From assembly GCF_016827675.1 (NCBI RefSeq), contig NZ_JAERJA010000003.1, positions 248,001-312,000 of the forward strand: a DNA stretch of 64,000 nucleotides, given 5' to 3'. The translations under genes and the position numbers were made by a program. This document shows, one piece after another, positions 28,143 through 37,005 of this stretch (position 1 is the stretch's first letter; every line of letters begins with the position of its first letter). The notes beneath the pieces were generated by a model. The model was not told the origin of the DNA, ran no database searches, and saw only the letters and a program-made list of their open reading frames with translations. This DNA is from Nocardioides limicola (lineage in GTDB: Bacteria; Actinomycetota; Actinomycetes; Propionibacteriales; Nocardioidaceae).

Positions 28143-29695
28143 ATCGGCACCTCCGCATCCTCGGGAACCAGGGACAGCGGACTGTGCCGGAGTTCGTCGC
28201 CGGCTCGGCGGGGCAATGTCAAACGGAACTGGGCACCCTGGCCGGGCCGGCCCCAGGCCTGCAGCCAGCCGCCGTGCAGATGGGTGTCCTCCAGGGCGAT
28301 GGCCAGCCCCAGACCGGTGCCGCCACTGGTGCGGGCTCGGGCCGGGTCGGCCCGCCAGAAGCGGTTGAACACCATCGCGGACTGGCCGGCCGCCAGCCCG
28401 ACCCCGTGGTCGCGGACCGCGATCGCCGCGGCGTGGTCGTCGCCGGCGACCAGCACCTCGACGTCGGAGGAGTCGGCATGGTCGATGGCGTTGGTGACGA
28501 GGTTGCGGATCACCCGCTCCACCCGGCGTACGTCGGCCTCGGCGAGGCAGGGGTGACCGGGAGCGGTGACCACCACCCTGGTTCCGCGCTGGTCGGCGAG
28601 CCCGCGGGTCATCTCCGCAACCCGATGGGCGACGTCGACGAGGTTCACGTCGTCGGTCTCCAAGGTGGCGGCGCCGGCGTCGAAGCGACTGATCTCCAAC
28701 AGATCACCGAGCAGTCCCTCGAATCGGTCGAGCTCGGTCTGCAGCAGCTCCGCGGCCCGGCGGGTGGCCGGGTCGAAGTCCTCCCGTGCGTCGTGCAGCA
28801 CGTCCCCGGCCATCCGCACCGTGGTGATGGGGGTCCGTAGTTCGTGGGAGACGTCCGAGACGAAGCGCTGCTGCACCCGGCTCAGCTCCTCGAGCTGGCG
28901 GATCTGGCGTTGCAGGTTGGAGGCCATCTGGTTGAACGAGGTCGCCAGCCGGGCCAGGTCATCCTCACCGGAGACCCGCAGCCGCTCGGTCAGTTGTCCG
29001 GCCGCCAGCCGCTCCGCGACCTGGCGGGCCAGCCGGATCGGGGTGACCACCTGCCGGGACACCAGGAAGGTGACCCCGGCCACCAACACCAGCAGCAGCA
29101 CTCCTGCGGTGAGCAGCGCCCGGCTCACCAGCCGGAGCGTGGCCCGCTCCTCCTCGAGCGAGAACAGGTAGTACAGCGTGTACGCCGAACCGTCCGCGGG
29201 CAGCCGCACCTGGGAGCCGACCACGATCCCGGGCCCGGACCTGATCCCGGCGTCCGGGTCGGCCAGGATCTCGGTGAAGGTCCACGCGCTGGTGGTGGAC
29301 TCCTCGAAGTGTCGGCGCAACCGCTCCGGGACACTGTCGGTGTCCACTCCGGGAGTCAGGATCTGGACGCCGAAGCCGGGACCGGCCAGCACCACCGCGA
29401 ACCCGCGGGCGCTGCCTCGCAGGATCACCGGCTCGACCAGTTGGGCCCGCTGGCCGGCCGGGTCGAACTCGGTCCCGGAGACCGCGGCCAGGCGCCGTTC
29501 GGCCTCGGCGGTCTCACTCGCCGCCTCCGACAGGGCGGCGTCGACCCGGTGCTCGAGGAGGCCCTCCCGGGTCTGCTGGAGCAGGAACCAACCGACGACA
29601 CTGCCGGTCGCGAAGGAGAGCACCACGGTGCTGGCGACCACCCGAGCCTGGATCGAGCGGCGCCAGAAGCTGAGCCCGAGGCGGAGGTCAGGCAT
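28139..29695 (-). CDS. mtrB: MtrB sensor histidine kinase
   Basis: Kinase of 518 aa: TM1 about 17-39, extracytoplasmic domain 40-192, TM2 about 193-213, HAMP, HisKA with H284 in VSDVSHELRTPI, and HATPase with RNLVTNAIDHAD, DHGVGL and GTGLGLAI. Phosphorylates MtrA; in mycobacteria it responds to the septum and cell-wall state. Six nt after mtrA, 4-nt overlap with lpqB. The C-terminus ends with an acidic tail. Confidence 0.96.
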   Translation of the reverse strand: MPDLRLGLSFWRRSIQARVVASTVVLSFATGSVVGWFLLQQTREGLLEHRVDAALSEAASETAEAERRLAAVSGTEFDPAGQRAQLVEPVILRGSARGFAVVLAGPGFGVQILTPGVDTDSVPERLRRHFEESTTSAWTFTEILADPDAGIRSGPGIVVGSQVRLPADGSAYTLYYLFSLEEERATLRLVSRALLTAGVLLLVLVAGVTFLVSRQVVTPIRLARQVAERLAAGQLTERLRVSGEDDLARLATSFNQMASNLQRQIRQLEELSRVQQRFVSDVSHELRTPITTVRMAGDVLHDAREDFDPATRRAAELLQTELDRFEGLLGDLLEISRFDAGAATLETDDVNLVDVAHRVAEMTRGLADQRGTRVVVTAPGHPCLAEADVRRVERVIRNLVTNAIDHADSSDVEVLVAGDDHAAAIAVRDHGVGLAAGQSAMVFNRFWRADPARARTSGGTGLGLAIALEDTHLHGGWLQAWGRPGQGAQFRLTLPRRAGDELRHSPLSLVPEDAEVPM

Positions 29696-29701
29696 CGCGG
29701 A

Positions 29702-30418
29702 TCAGGGGCTGCCGATCTTGTAGCCGACGCCCCGCACGGTGACCACGATCTCGGGGTTCTCCGGGTCGTGCTCGACCTTGGACCTGAGCCGCTGCACATG
29801 CACGTTCACCAGCCGCGTGTCCGCCGCGTGCCGGTATCCCCAGACCTCCTCGAGGAGCACCTCCCGCGAGAACACCTGCCGGGGTTTGCGGGCGAGGCAG
29901 ACCAACAGGTCGAACTCGAGCGGCGTCAACCCGATCGGCCGCCCCTGCCGGGTGACCTCGTGCCCGGCGACGTCGATGGTCAGGTCCCCGACGTTGAGGG
30001 TCTCGGGGGCGGGCGACTCGGCTCGGCGCATGCGTGCCCTGATCCGGGCCACGAGCTCCTTGGGTTTGAACGGCTTCACCACATAGTCGTCGGCGCCGGA
30101 CTCGAGGCCGACGACCACGTCGACGGTGTCCCCCTTGGCGGTGAGCATCACGATCGGTACGCCGGACTCGGCGCGGATCTCCTTGCACACATCGATACCG
30201 TCCTTGCCGGGCAGCATCAGGTCGAGCAGCACCAGGTCGGGCCGGTAGCTGCGGAACGCGTCGAGCGCGTCGTCACCCCGATCCACCAACTGGCTGTCGA
30301 ACCCCTCCTGCCGGAGCACGATGGCGAGCATCTCCGCCAGCGACGCGTCGTCGTCGACGACCAGGATCCTGCCCTTGCCGTCGGTGCCGCGAGGGCGCGT
30401 GTCGTTCATGCCGGTCAT
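29702..30418 (-). CDS. mtrA: MtrA response regulator
   Basis: OmpR-family regulator of 238 aa: receiver with VVDDDASLAEM, phospho-acceptor D66 (LVLLDLMLP), T in VMLTAKGD and K in YVVKPFKPKEL; winged-helix domain with LTPLEFDLLVCLARKP and DTRLVNVHVQRLRSKVE. Essential in mycobacteria, controlling cell-wall hydrolases, division and dnaA. Candidate targets here are the GTCAC-repeat promoters at 47754-47777 and 56300-56323. ATG 30418 or 30409 could start it. Confidence 0.96.
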   Translation of the reverse strand: MTGMNDTRPRGTDGKGRILVVDDDASLAEMLAIVLRQEGFDSQLVDRGDDALDAFRSYRPDLVLLDLMLPGKDGIDVCKEIRAESGVPIVMLTAKGDTVDVVVGLESGADDYVVKPFKPKELVARIRARMRRAESPAPETLNVGDLTIDVAGHEVTRQGRPIGLTPLEFDLLVCLARKPRQVFSREVLLEEVWGYRHAADTRLVNVHVQRLRSKVEHDPENPEIVVTVRGVGYKIGSP

Positions 30419-30448
30419 TGTGCCTCACCGCACTTCGGTACCACGGGC

Positions 30449-30494
30449 GATGGCCTCGTTCTTCGGTCCGGTCGGACCGAGGAACGAGGCCATC
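30449..30494 (-). terminator. 21-bp stem hairpin between sahH and mtrA
   Basis: Arms 30449-30469 and 30474-30494 pair over 21 positions with one G-U wobble, loop of 4 nt (GGTC). It lies 53 nt after the sahH stop and 31 nt before mtrA. No T-tract, but the stem is very strong. A second small hairpin (CGGCGGC/GCCGCCG) lies between it and sahH. Confidence 0.75.
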
Positions 30495-30546
30495 ACCAAC
30501 TCACCACCCGCGTGCGCGGCGGCGTTCGCCGCCGACACGCCCGCGA

Positions 30547-31980
30547 TCAGTAGCGGTAGTGGTCCGGCTTGTAGGGGCCCTCCGCCGGAATGCCGAGGTA
30601 GCTCGCCTGGTCGCCGGTCAGGGTGGTCAACCTGACACCGAGGGCGTCCAGGTGCAGGCGGGCCACCTCCTCGTCGAGGTGCTTGGGCAGCACGTAGACG
30701 CCGACCGGGTACTCCTCCGGCTTGGTGAAGATCTCGATCTGCGCCAGCACCTGGTTGGTGAACGAGTTCGACATCACGAACGACGGGTGGCCGGTGGCGT
30801 TGCCGAGGTTCATCAGGCGACCCTCGGAGAGGATGATGATCGAGCGACCGGTCTCGGGGAACTTGAAGAGGTCCACCTGCGGCTTGACGTTGGTCCGCTC
30901 GACGCCCGGCCACGACTCGAGGCCGACCATGTCGATCTCGTTGTCGAAGTGACCGATGTTGGCCACGATCGCCTGATGCTTCATCTTCGACATCTGCTCG
31001 GCCGTGACGACGTCCTTGTTGCCGGTTGCGGTGATGATGATGTCGGCGACGTCCAGGACGTTGTCGAGGGTGTCGACCTGGTAGCCGTCCATGGCCGCCT
31101 GCAGCGCACAGATCGGGTCGATCTCGGTGATGATCACCCGAGCACCCTGTCCGCGCATCGACTCGGCGCAGCCCTTGCCGACGTCCCCGTAGCCGCAGAC
31201 CACGGCGACCTTGCCGCCGATCAGCACGTCGGTGGCCCGGTTGATGCCGTCGATGAGGCTGTGCCGGCAGCCGTACTTGTTGTCGAACTTGGACTTGGTG
31301 ACCGAGTCGTTAACGTTGATGGCCGGGAAGAGGAGCGACCCTTCCTTCATCATCTCGTAGAGCCGGTGCACACCGGTGGTGGTCTCCTCGGTGACGCCCT
31401 TGATCTCCTCGGCGATCCGGGTCCACCGGTCACCGCTCTCGGCCAGCGACGCGTTGAGCACCTCGAAGATGATCCGCTGCTCGGCCGAGGTGGCCGACGC
31501 CGGGTCCGGAGCCTCGCCCTTCTTCTCGGCCTCGAGACCGAGGTGCACCAGCAGAGTGGCGTCACCGCCGTCGTCGAGGATCATGTTCGCGCGCTTGCCG
31601 TCGGGCCACATCAGGATCTGCTGGGTGCACCACCAGTACTCCTCCAGCGTCTCGCCCTTCCAGGCGAAGACCGGGACACCCTGAGGGTCCTCGACGGTGC
31701 CGTTCGGGCCGACCACGACCGCAGCGGCGGCATGGTCCTGGGTGGAGAAGATGTTGCAGGAGGCCCAGCGCACCTCGGCGCCCAGAGCCACCAGGGTCTC
31801 GATCAGCACCGCGGTCTGCACGGTCATGTGCAAGGAGCCGGCGATCAGTGCCCCGGCCAACGGCTGCTCGGCACCGTAACGCTGCCGCATCGCCATCAGG
31901 CCCGGCATCTCGTGCTCGGCCAAGGCGATCTCGGTGCGTCCGAAGTCCGCCAGCGCCAGGTCGGCGACCTTGTAGTCCAT
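30547..31980 (-). CDS. ahcY: S-adenosylhomocysteine hydrolase
   Basis: NAD-dependent adenosylhomocysteinase of 477 aa, splitting SAH into adenosine and homocysteine to keep methyltransferases active. Visible: [47 protein letters not shown] loop [18 protein letters not shown], and the C-terminal KPDHYRY tail reaching into the partner subunit. ATG 31980 with GGAGA 7 nt upstream is preferred over ATG 32031, which lies inside the structured leader. Followed by a strong hairpin before mtrA. Confidence 0.97.
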   Translation of the reverse strand: MDYKVADLALADFGRTEIALAEHEMPGLMAMRQRYGAEQPLAGALIAGSLHMTVQTAVLIETLVALGAEVRWASCNIFSTQDHAAAAVVVGPNGTVEDPQGVPVFAWKGETLEEYWWCTQQILMWPDGKRANMILDDGGDATLLVHLGLEAEKKGEAPDPASATSAEQRIIFEVLNASLAESGDRWTRIAEEIKGVTEETTTGVHRLYEMMKEGSLLFPAINVNDSVTKSKFDNKYGCRHSLIDGINRATDVLIGGKVAVVCGYGDVGKGCAESMRGQGARVIITEIDPICALQAAMDGYQVDTLDNVLDVADIIITATGNKDVVTAEQMSKMKHQAIVANIGHFDNEIDMVGLESWPGVERTNVKPQVDLFKFPETGRSIIILSEGRLMNLGNATGHPSFVMSNSFTNQVLAQIEIFTKPEEYPVGVYVLPKHLDEEVARLHLDALGVRLTTLTGDQASYLGIPAEGPYKPDHYRY

Positions 31981-32009
31981 GGTTGTCTCCGATTCAGAAA
32001 GTGACTTCG

Positions 32010-32101
32010 CCGCGTCACGCATCTGCGCCATAAGGGATCTCCCACGCGGGTGTCCCTTCAGCGTAGGACCGAGTGATCCGGATCGCAGAATCGTGACGCG
32101 G
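32010..32101 (-). promoter_or_regulatory. structured region upstream of sahH
   Basis: Two 18-nt arms (32010-32027 and 32084-32101) are complementary except for 2 mismatched positions and enclose a hairpin (AAGGGA/TCCCTT, 32032-32058, with an inner CCC/GGG pair) and a GATCCGGATC palindrome (32075-32084). A -10-like TACGCT (32060-32065, minus) lies between, so the mRNA may instead start with the inner hairpin. It does not match the SAH riboswitch consensus I know. Confidence 0.4.
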
Positions 32102-32109
32102 GGCTCTGC

Positions 32110-33126
32110 TCAGTCGACCAGGCCGAGCGCCAGGTAGCGGTTGGCGTACCGCCCCTGCAACAGCAGCGAGGCGTACCGCGCCACCTCGCTCCCCTGTTCT
32201 GCCGACAGGGTGTGCACGCGTACGCCGCGTCTGGCTGCGGCCGCCTTCAGTTGCCCTCGCTGCTCGCGCACCACCGGCTCGTCGGCTCCGTCGTCGAGGA
32301 TCAGCAGCACCGGTCGCAGTTCCCCACCGTCGGCGACCGGGTCGGCGAAGACGTCGCGGGCCTTGGCCGCCTCAAGCACCGGCAGCAGGTGCTCGGCGTC
32401 ACCGGCCAGCGCGCCGCGTCCGCGGGCGCGGCGGAAGTCCTCGGCCACCCGGCGGGCCGCCCGGGCGGCGAGCACGGAGCCGCCCCAGACCAGCGGGCTG
32501 GCGTCGGCGAGGGTGATCGCCAACTCCTTGGCGGGGTTGCTGGACAGGTCCCGGAACGGGGAACAGTCCGCCGCCACCCCATCGAGGACCCCGGCCACCT
32601 CCTCAGCGTCCGCGCCGGGGCCGAGGCCAAGCCGGTGCAGCACGTCGAGGACCACCACCGCGGTGGCCAACTGGTCGCGGGTGCCGGTGGGCAGCAGGGC
32701 GGTGTCCCGACCGGCGGCATGCTCGGCGACCAACGAGTGCGGCGGACACGCCACCACCACCCGACAGCCCCGACGCACCGCTTCGGCCACCGCCGACGCC
32801 GACCCGGAGTCGGAGCCTTCGGGAGCCAGCATCACCACCAGGTCCAGGCTGCCGGCCCACCCCGGCAGCAGCGGGCCCGGCCACGCCACGAAGGGCACCG
32901 GGCACCACGGCTCCAGGACCGCTCTGAGCAACCGCGAGTCCGGCCCGGCCGCGATCACGGCGCGAGGCGACTGTCCCCCGGACCTCTCCACGGCGGCATT
33001 CGCGGCCTGGTCGGCCTCGGTGGCCTCCCGACGGACCCGCGCCCCGGACTCGGCCAGGTGGCGTAGCTGCTGGTCGATCTCGGCGAGCGCGGCCGGATCG
33101 TCGAGTCGGGAGTCGTCGAACCACAT
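32110..33126 (-). CDS. SIS-domain protein (phosphosugar isomerase-like)
   Basis: Protein of 338 aa with a helical N-terminus and sugar-isomerase-like alpha/beta segments (RAVIAAGPDSRLLRAVLE, LDLVVMLAPEGSDSGSASAVAEAVRRG, CRVVVACPPHSLVAEHA), matching the bifunctional phosphoglucose/phosphomannose isomerase-like family and Rv3256c position. Placed after Trm112 and manB, it may feed fructose-6-phosphate to mannose-6-phosphate; catalysis is unproven because the active-site Glu/His set is not clear. ATG 33126; 129 nt before sahH. Confidence 0.78.
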   Translation of the reverse strand: MWFDDSRLDDPAALAEIDQQLRHLAESGARVRREATEADQAANAAVERSGGQSPRAVIAAGPDSRLLRAVLEPWCPVPFVAWPGPLLPGWAGSLDLVVMLAPEGSDSGSASAVAEAVRRGCRVVVACPPHSLVAEHAAGRDTALLPTGTRDQLATAVVVLDVLHRLGLGPGADAEEVAGVLDGVAADCSPFRDLSSNPAKELAITLADASPLVWGGSVLAARAARRVAEDFRRARGRGALAGDAEHLLPVLEAAKARDVFADPVADGGELRPVLLILDDGADEPVVREQRGQLKAAAARRGVRVHTLSAEQGSEVARYASLLLQGRYANRYLALGLVD

Positions 33127-33139
33127 CTGCGGCTGCCTC

Positions 33140-33304
33140 TCAGTCGGTCCGGCGGGCCTCGTCGACCAACAGCACCGGAATGTCCTCCACGATCGGATAC
33201 CGCAGACCGCAGCCGGTGCACTGCAACTCCAGGTCGAGCACCCGGAGTCCGGCCCGGCAGTCCGGGCAGACGATGATCTCCAGCAGGTCGGGGTCGATCC
33301 TCAT
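33140..33304 (-). CDS. Trm112-family zinc-ribbon protein
   Basis: Protein of 54 aa with two CxxC pairs (C13-C16 and C29-C32) and IPVLLVDEA at the end, typical of the bacterial Trm112/YcaR family. Eukaryotic Trm112 activates methyltransferases; bacterial partners are mostly unknown. The ATG overlaps the manB stop by 3 nt (ATGA), and 13 nt separate it from the SIS gene, giving a manB-trm112-SIS operon. Confidence 0.88.
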   Translation of the reverse strand: MRIDPDLLEIIVCPDCRAGLRVLDLELQCTGCGLRYPIVEDIPVLLVDEARRTD

Positions 33305-34677
33305 GCGTCCCTCCGGATCACGGCCAGGACACGGTCCCGGATGTCGGTCATGGTGGCGGCGTCGCGCCCCTCGGCGTTGAGTCTCAGCAGCGGCTCGGTG
33401 TTGGACGCCCGGACGTTGAACCACCAGTCGTCGTGGGTGACGGTGAGTCCGTCGAGCCGGTCCATCTCGATGCCCGGCCGGTCCCGGTAGGCCTGCGCGA
33501 GCTCCTCGATGACGGCCTGCTGGTCGGCCACGGTGGAGTTGATCTCGCCGCTGGACGGGTAGCGCGCATAGCGGTCCAGGAGGGTCGAGAGGGGCGTGCT
33601 GATCTCGGCCAGTGCGGCCAGGGTGTGCAGCGCGGCGAGCATGCCGGAGTCGGCGCGCCAGAAGTCGCGGAAGTAGAAGTGGCCACTGTGCTCGCCGCCG
33701 AAGACGGCATCGGTCTCGGCCATCGTCGCCTTGATGTAGGAGTGGCCCACCCGGGTGCGGACCGGCGTACCGCCGAGCTCGGTGACGATCTCGGGGACGG
33801 CCCGCGAGGTGATCAGGTTGTGGATCACCGCGGAGCCGGGGACGCGCGCGAGTTCGCGGGCGGCGATCAGTCCGGTCAGCGTCGACGGGCTGACCGCCTC
33901 ACCGCGTTCGTCGACGACGAAGCATCGGTCCGCGTCGCCGTCGAAGGCCAGACCGATGTCGGCGTCCTCGGCCAGCACCCGCTTCTGCAGGTCCACCAGG
34001 TTGGCCGGCTCGATCGGGTTCGCCTCATGGTGGGGGAAGGTGCCGTCGAGCTCGAAGTACATCGGCACCAGGTCGACCTGCTGCTCGCCGAGACGTTCGA
34101 AGACCGCCGGCGCGGTCAGTCCGGCCATCCCGTTGCCCGCGTCGACGACCACCTTGAGTCGGCGACCGGTCACCGGCGCCAACGCCAGCAGGTGCGCCGC
34201 GTACGCGTTCAGCACGTCGTGCTGGGTGATCGAGCCTTGCGCCGTGGCCGGCCGGGGGGCCGCCAGAGCGAGGTCGCGGATCTCGGCGAGACCGGACTCC
34301 ATGCCGATCGGCACCGCGTGCGCCCGGCACATCTTGATCCCGTTGTACTGGGCCGGGTTGTGGCTGGCGGTGAACATGGCTCCGGCATGGCCCAGGTGCC
34401 CGGACGCGAAGTAGAGCTGGTCGGTGGAGGCGAGGCCGATGTGCACCACGTCGGCGCCCATCGACATCACGCCGTCCGCGAATGCCCCGGCCATCCCCGG
34501 CGACGAGGGACGCATGTCGTGTCCGACCACGACGGTGTCGGCTTCGGTCACCGCCACGAAGGCGGCGCCGATCCGGCGCGCCAACTCGTCATCGAGCTGA
34601 TCGGGAACGGTGCCACGGACGTCGTACGCCTTGAAGATGCCCGCCACGTTGTCGGGCTGCAGGGTGCCGGAGGCCAT
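33301..34677 (-). CDS. manB: phosphomannomutase/phosphoglucomutase
   Basis: Alpha-D-phosphohexomutase of 458 aa converting mannose-6-P and mannose-1-P for GDP-mannose. Phosphoserine loop TASHNPAQYNGIK (S about residue 104), metal loop DGDADRCFVVD, sugar-binding GGEHSGHFYFRD and phosphate-binding RASNTEPLLRLN. Works with ManC at 43076-44164. ATG 34677 lies 6 nt after TAGGGT (34684-34689, minus), so probably leaderless. Confidence 0.95.
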   Translation of the reverse strand: MASGTLQPDNVAGIFKAYDVRGTVPDQLDDELARRIGAAFVAVTEADTVVVGHDMRPSSPGMAGAFADGVMSMGADVVHIGLASTDQLYFASGHLGHAGAMFTASHNPAQYNGIKMCRAHAVPIGMESGLAEIRDLALAAPRPATAQGSITQHDVLNAYAAHLLALAPVTGRRLKVVVDAGNGMAGLTAPAVFERLGEQQVDLVPMYFELDGTFPHHEANPIEPANLVDLQKRVLAEDADIGLAFDGDADRCFVVDERGEAVSPSTLTGLIAARELARVPGSAVIHNLITSRAVPEIVTELGGTPVRTRVGHSYIKATMAETDAVFGGEHSGHFYFRDFWRADSGMLAALHTLAALAEISTPLSTLLDRYARYPSSGEINSTVADQQAVIEELAQAYRDRPGIEMDRLDGLTVTHDDWWFNVRASNTEPLLRLNAEGRDAATMTDIRDRVLAVIRRDA

Positions 34678-34683
34678 GGCCGC

Positions 34684-34689
34684 ACCCTA
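34684..34689 (-). promoter_or_regulatory. -10 box of a probable leaderless manB transcript
   Basis: Minus-strand TAGGGT with 6 nt to ATG 34677; no ribosome site is present between. Confidence 0.5.
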
Positions 34690-34722
34690 CCGCTGGCCGA
34701 ACACCGTCGACCCCGACGGGCG

Positions 34723-35091
34723 TCAGTCCGTGGTCAGCATCCGCAGGTGGCCACGGCGGGCCGTCTCCCGGCCGGTCTCCGCGGCCAGCCCGGCCGGTGG
34801 GCGAGTGCCGGTCGGCTCCGGTCGCGCGACCTCGCGGACCGCGTCGGCCAGGGCCAGCAGGTCATCGGTGGTGGGTCCGGCCAACGACGGGTCGGGGGCG
34901 AGTCGGAGCACGTCCCATCCCCGCGGCGCCGAGAGCCGTTCGCTGTGGAAGTCGCACAGGTCGTAGGCGTGCGGCTCCGCCTGCAGGGCGAGCGGGCCCA
35001 GCACCGCCGTGGAGTCGGCGTAGACGTACGTCAGCGTCGCGACCGCCGGACGGCCACACGCGGTTCGCGAACAGCGACGTGCAGTACTCAC
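34723..35091 (-). CDS. DUF3499 family protein
   Basis: Protein of 122 aa; begins STARRCSRTACGRPAVATLTYVY, with YDLCDFHSERLSAPRGW later. The four cysteines and a histidine suggest a zinc site. Actinobacterial family (Rv3258c position); function unknown. GTG 35091 is 7 nt after TACCGT (35099-35104, minus), fitting a leaderless mRNA. Divergent from the zincin-like gene, 50 bp away. Confidence 0.85.
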   Translation of the reverse strand: MSTARRCSRTACGRPAVATLTYVYADSTAVLGPLALQAEPHAYDLCDFHSERLSAPRGWDVLRLAPDPSLAGPTTDDLLALADAVREVARPEPTGTRPPAGLAAETGRETARRGHLRMLTTD

Positions 35092-35128
35092 GGTGCAGAC
35101 GGTACCCAATCGCGGGGGCTGCGCTGGA

Positions 35129-35134
35129 TAGGCT
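35129..35134 (+). promoter_or_regulatory. -10 box of a probable leaderless transcript (zincin-like gene)
   Basis: TAGGCT with 7 nt to ATG 35142. The divergent DUF3499 gene has TACCGT at 35099-35104 on the other strand. Confidence 0.5.
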
Positions 35135-35141
35135 CGCTCGC

Positions 35142-35561
35142 ATGCCTCGCCCCCGTCTTCGTGATCGGCACGGTCGCGGCCTCCGCGGCCCCGGCGTGTG
35201 GCCGTCGCGGCCGGGGACACCACAGGCAGCGACGGCCCGGGAGCGCTTCGACGAGATCGCGCTGCGCATCGTGACGGAGATCGATCGTCGCTGGTCGGCG
35301 CGGCTGGGCCGCATCGAGTACGCCGTCGAGGATGTCCCCCAGATGCCCGAGGGCTGGCAGGGGGAGACCGTGCCGCTGTCCTCGCTGGTGCCGGGGTCTG
35401 CTGGGCAACCGACCCGGCTGGTGCTGTTCCGGCGGCCGATCGAGCATCGTGCCGAGGACCGGGTCGAACTCGAGGCGCTGGTGCACACCGTGGTGGTGGA
35501 GCAGGTGGCGGAACTGCTGGGCATCGCGGCCGAGGACGTGGACCCCCGCTACCGGGACTGA
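35142..35561 (+). CDS. zincin-like metallopeptidase-family protein, active site lost
   Basis: Protein of 139 aa of the zincin_1 (DUF1025) group at the Rv3259 position. A functional member would carry HExxHxxG; here the matching helix reads LVHTVVVEQVAELLGI, keeping only the E and the G, so both zinc histidines appear replaced. Either a pseudoenzyme or a family branch with another function. The upstream half (ERFDEIALRIVTEIDRRW) is intact. Convergent with DUF5719. Confidence 0.8.
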   Translation: MPRPRLRDRHGRGLRGPGVWPSRPGTPQAATARERFDEIALRIVTEIDRRWSARLGRIEYAVEDVPQMPEGWQGETVPLSSLVPGSAGQPTRLVLFRRPIEHRAEDRVELEALVHTVVVEQVAELLGIAAEDVDPRYRD

Positions 35562-35583
35562 CCCCACCGACCGCGATTGCCGG

Positions 35584-37005
35584 TCAGGGCACCCCCGGGG
35601 CCATGTGCGGGCGCAGCCCGCGCAGCCGCTCCGGGCGCAACGGCAGCACCAGGTGGCCCTGCTCCAGGGAGCCGGCACGGCCTCCCACCAGCACCGCCCC
35701 GAAGAAGGCCACCTCCTCGGTGACGACGGTGACCAGCCGAGTGCGGCGTGGCAGTCGATGGCTGACCGCGACACCGGGGTCGAGCTCGACGATCTCGGTC
35801 GCCAACACCCGGCCCTGCCGCCCGTGACTGATCACGGTGGCGTTGACGACCCGGGCGTCGGCGGTGAGCACCACGCTGGCGGGCAGGTCGGGCAGGTCGG
35901 GCAGCGGCACGGTGGCGCGGGTCGCGGCCGGCGCCGGCACGGCATGGGACCGGTCCCCGCCGGCCAGCGAGGCGAGGGTCGCGGTGATCGGCGCGGTCGA
36001 GGTGAGCACCAGCCCGAGAGCCCCGTCGGCGACCTGATCCCGGACCAGGGTGGTGACATTGACGCTGACGGTGCTGCCCGCCTCCACGTCGATCTCCTCG
36101 AGACCCGTGGGACGGAACTGGCTGTCCGCGGTGAGGACCTGCACCTGCACCCGGGCCCGGTCCTCCCCCGGGTTCGCCACGGTGAGGCGCCGGGGACCCG
36201 GCCCGGCCGGCAGCCCGAGCAGCACATTGCTGGGGGCCGGCTCGGCCTGACCCGGGAGCCAGTCCGAGGACCCCTCCCGGTTGCCGATCGGGCGATGCTC
36301 ATCGAGGACGTGGGTGACCAGTCGCCCTCGGGAGACCTCCACCCGCAACGCGAGCACTTCACGGTGGGGCACGGTCGCGGCCAGGTCGATCACGGTGCTG
36401 GTACGGCCCGGCACCCGGACCCCCCGCAACCGCGGCGCGTCGATGGCGCCGGTGGAACCGAGCAGAGTCATGTCCGCGACCGCGTCGCCAGCGTCGGGGT
36501 TGATCAACTCCACCACGGACCGGTGCTCGGCGCCCGCACCCACGCCGGTGAACCACTGGTCGGCCACCGGCCCGACGCATTCGGCTCCCCGGGCCCGGCC
36601 CCGGGCGGCGTACCGGCCGGCGACGAGGCCGGGGGCGAGGTTGCCGCGAGCCCGCACCACGACCGGCCCGTCGAGCCCGACCGACACCAGGGCGGCTCCG
36701 TCGAGCTCCACCGCGGTGGCCTCCCCGGCGGCCAGGGCACGGACCTGGCCCTGGGCCTCGGCGCTGTTCGCCACCGTCACCGGACCGAGGCCAGGCCCCG
36801 CCGGTGCGGGCTCGGCACCGCCGTCGGCGGTGGGGCAGGCCAGGGTGCGATGGGACAGCGGCACCGACTCCGCGGCGGTGTCCGGCGGCGACGGGGGCCC
36901 CGACCCGCCGGCGACCGCGATTCCGGCCAGGGTGAGCACGGGAAGCAGCAGCGGGATCAGCCATCGGCGCCCGGTGGCCAGGGACGGCAGTCCGACGCGA
37001 CTCAT
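35584..37005 (-). CDS. DUF5719 family exported protein
   Basis: Protein of 473 aa with an N-terminal signal-anchor (RRWLIPLLLPVLTLAGIAVA) and a long Ala/Gly/Val-rich beta-repeat ectodomain (segments such as VELINPDAGDAVADMTLLGSTG, LTVANPGEDRARVQVQVLTAD). I recognise DUF5719 from its constant position after a large GT2 membrane protein in actinobacteria. It overlaps that gene by 4 nt (ATGA), implying a joint envelope role. Confidence 0.8.
   Translation of the reverse strand: MSRVGLPSLATGRRWLIPLLLPVLTLAGIAVAGGSGPPSPPDTAAESVPLSHRTLACPTADGGAEPAPAGPGLGPVTVANSAEAQGQVRALAAGEATAVELDGAALVSVGLDGPVVVRARGNLAPGLVAGRYAARGRARGAECVGPVADQWFTGVGAGAEHRSVVELINPDAGDAVADMTLLGSTGAIDAPRLRGVRVPGRTSTVIDLAATVPHREVLALRVEVSRGRLVTHVLDEHRPIGNREGSSDWLPGQAEPAPSNVLLGLPAGPGPRRLTVANPGEDRARVQVQVLTADSQFRPTGLEEIDVEAGSTVSVNVTTLVRDQVADGALGLVLTSTAPITATLASLAGGDRSHAVPAPAATRATVPLPDLPDLPASVVLTADARVVNATVISHGRQGRVLATEIVELDPGVAVSHRLPRRTRLVTVVTEEVAFFGAVLVGGRAGSLEQGHLVLPLRPERLRGLRPHMAPGVP

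Noticed and set aside
32029..32031. Upstream ATG for sahH
   Set aside because: It lacks a ribosome site and lies beside the leader hairpin; ATG 31980 has GGAGA and gives the family's usual length.
31981..32109. SAH riboswitch upstream of sahH
   Set aside because: The conserved GAGGAGCGCUGC-type core was looked for and not found; kept only as an unassigned structured leader.
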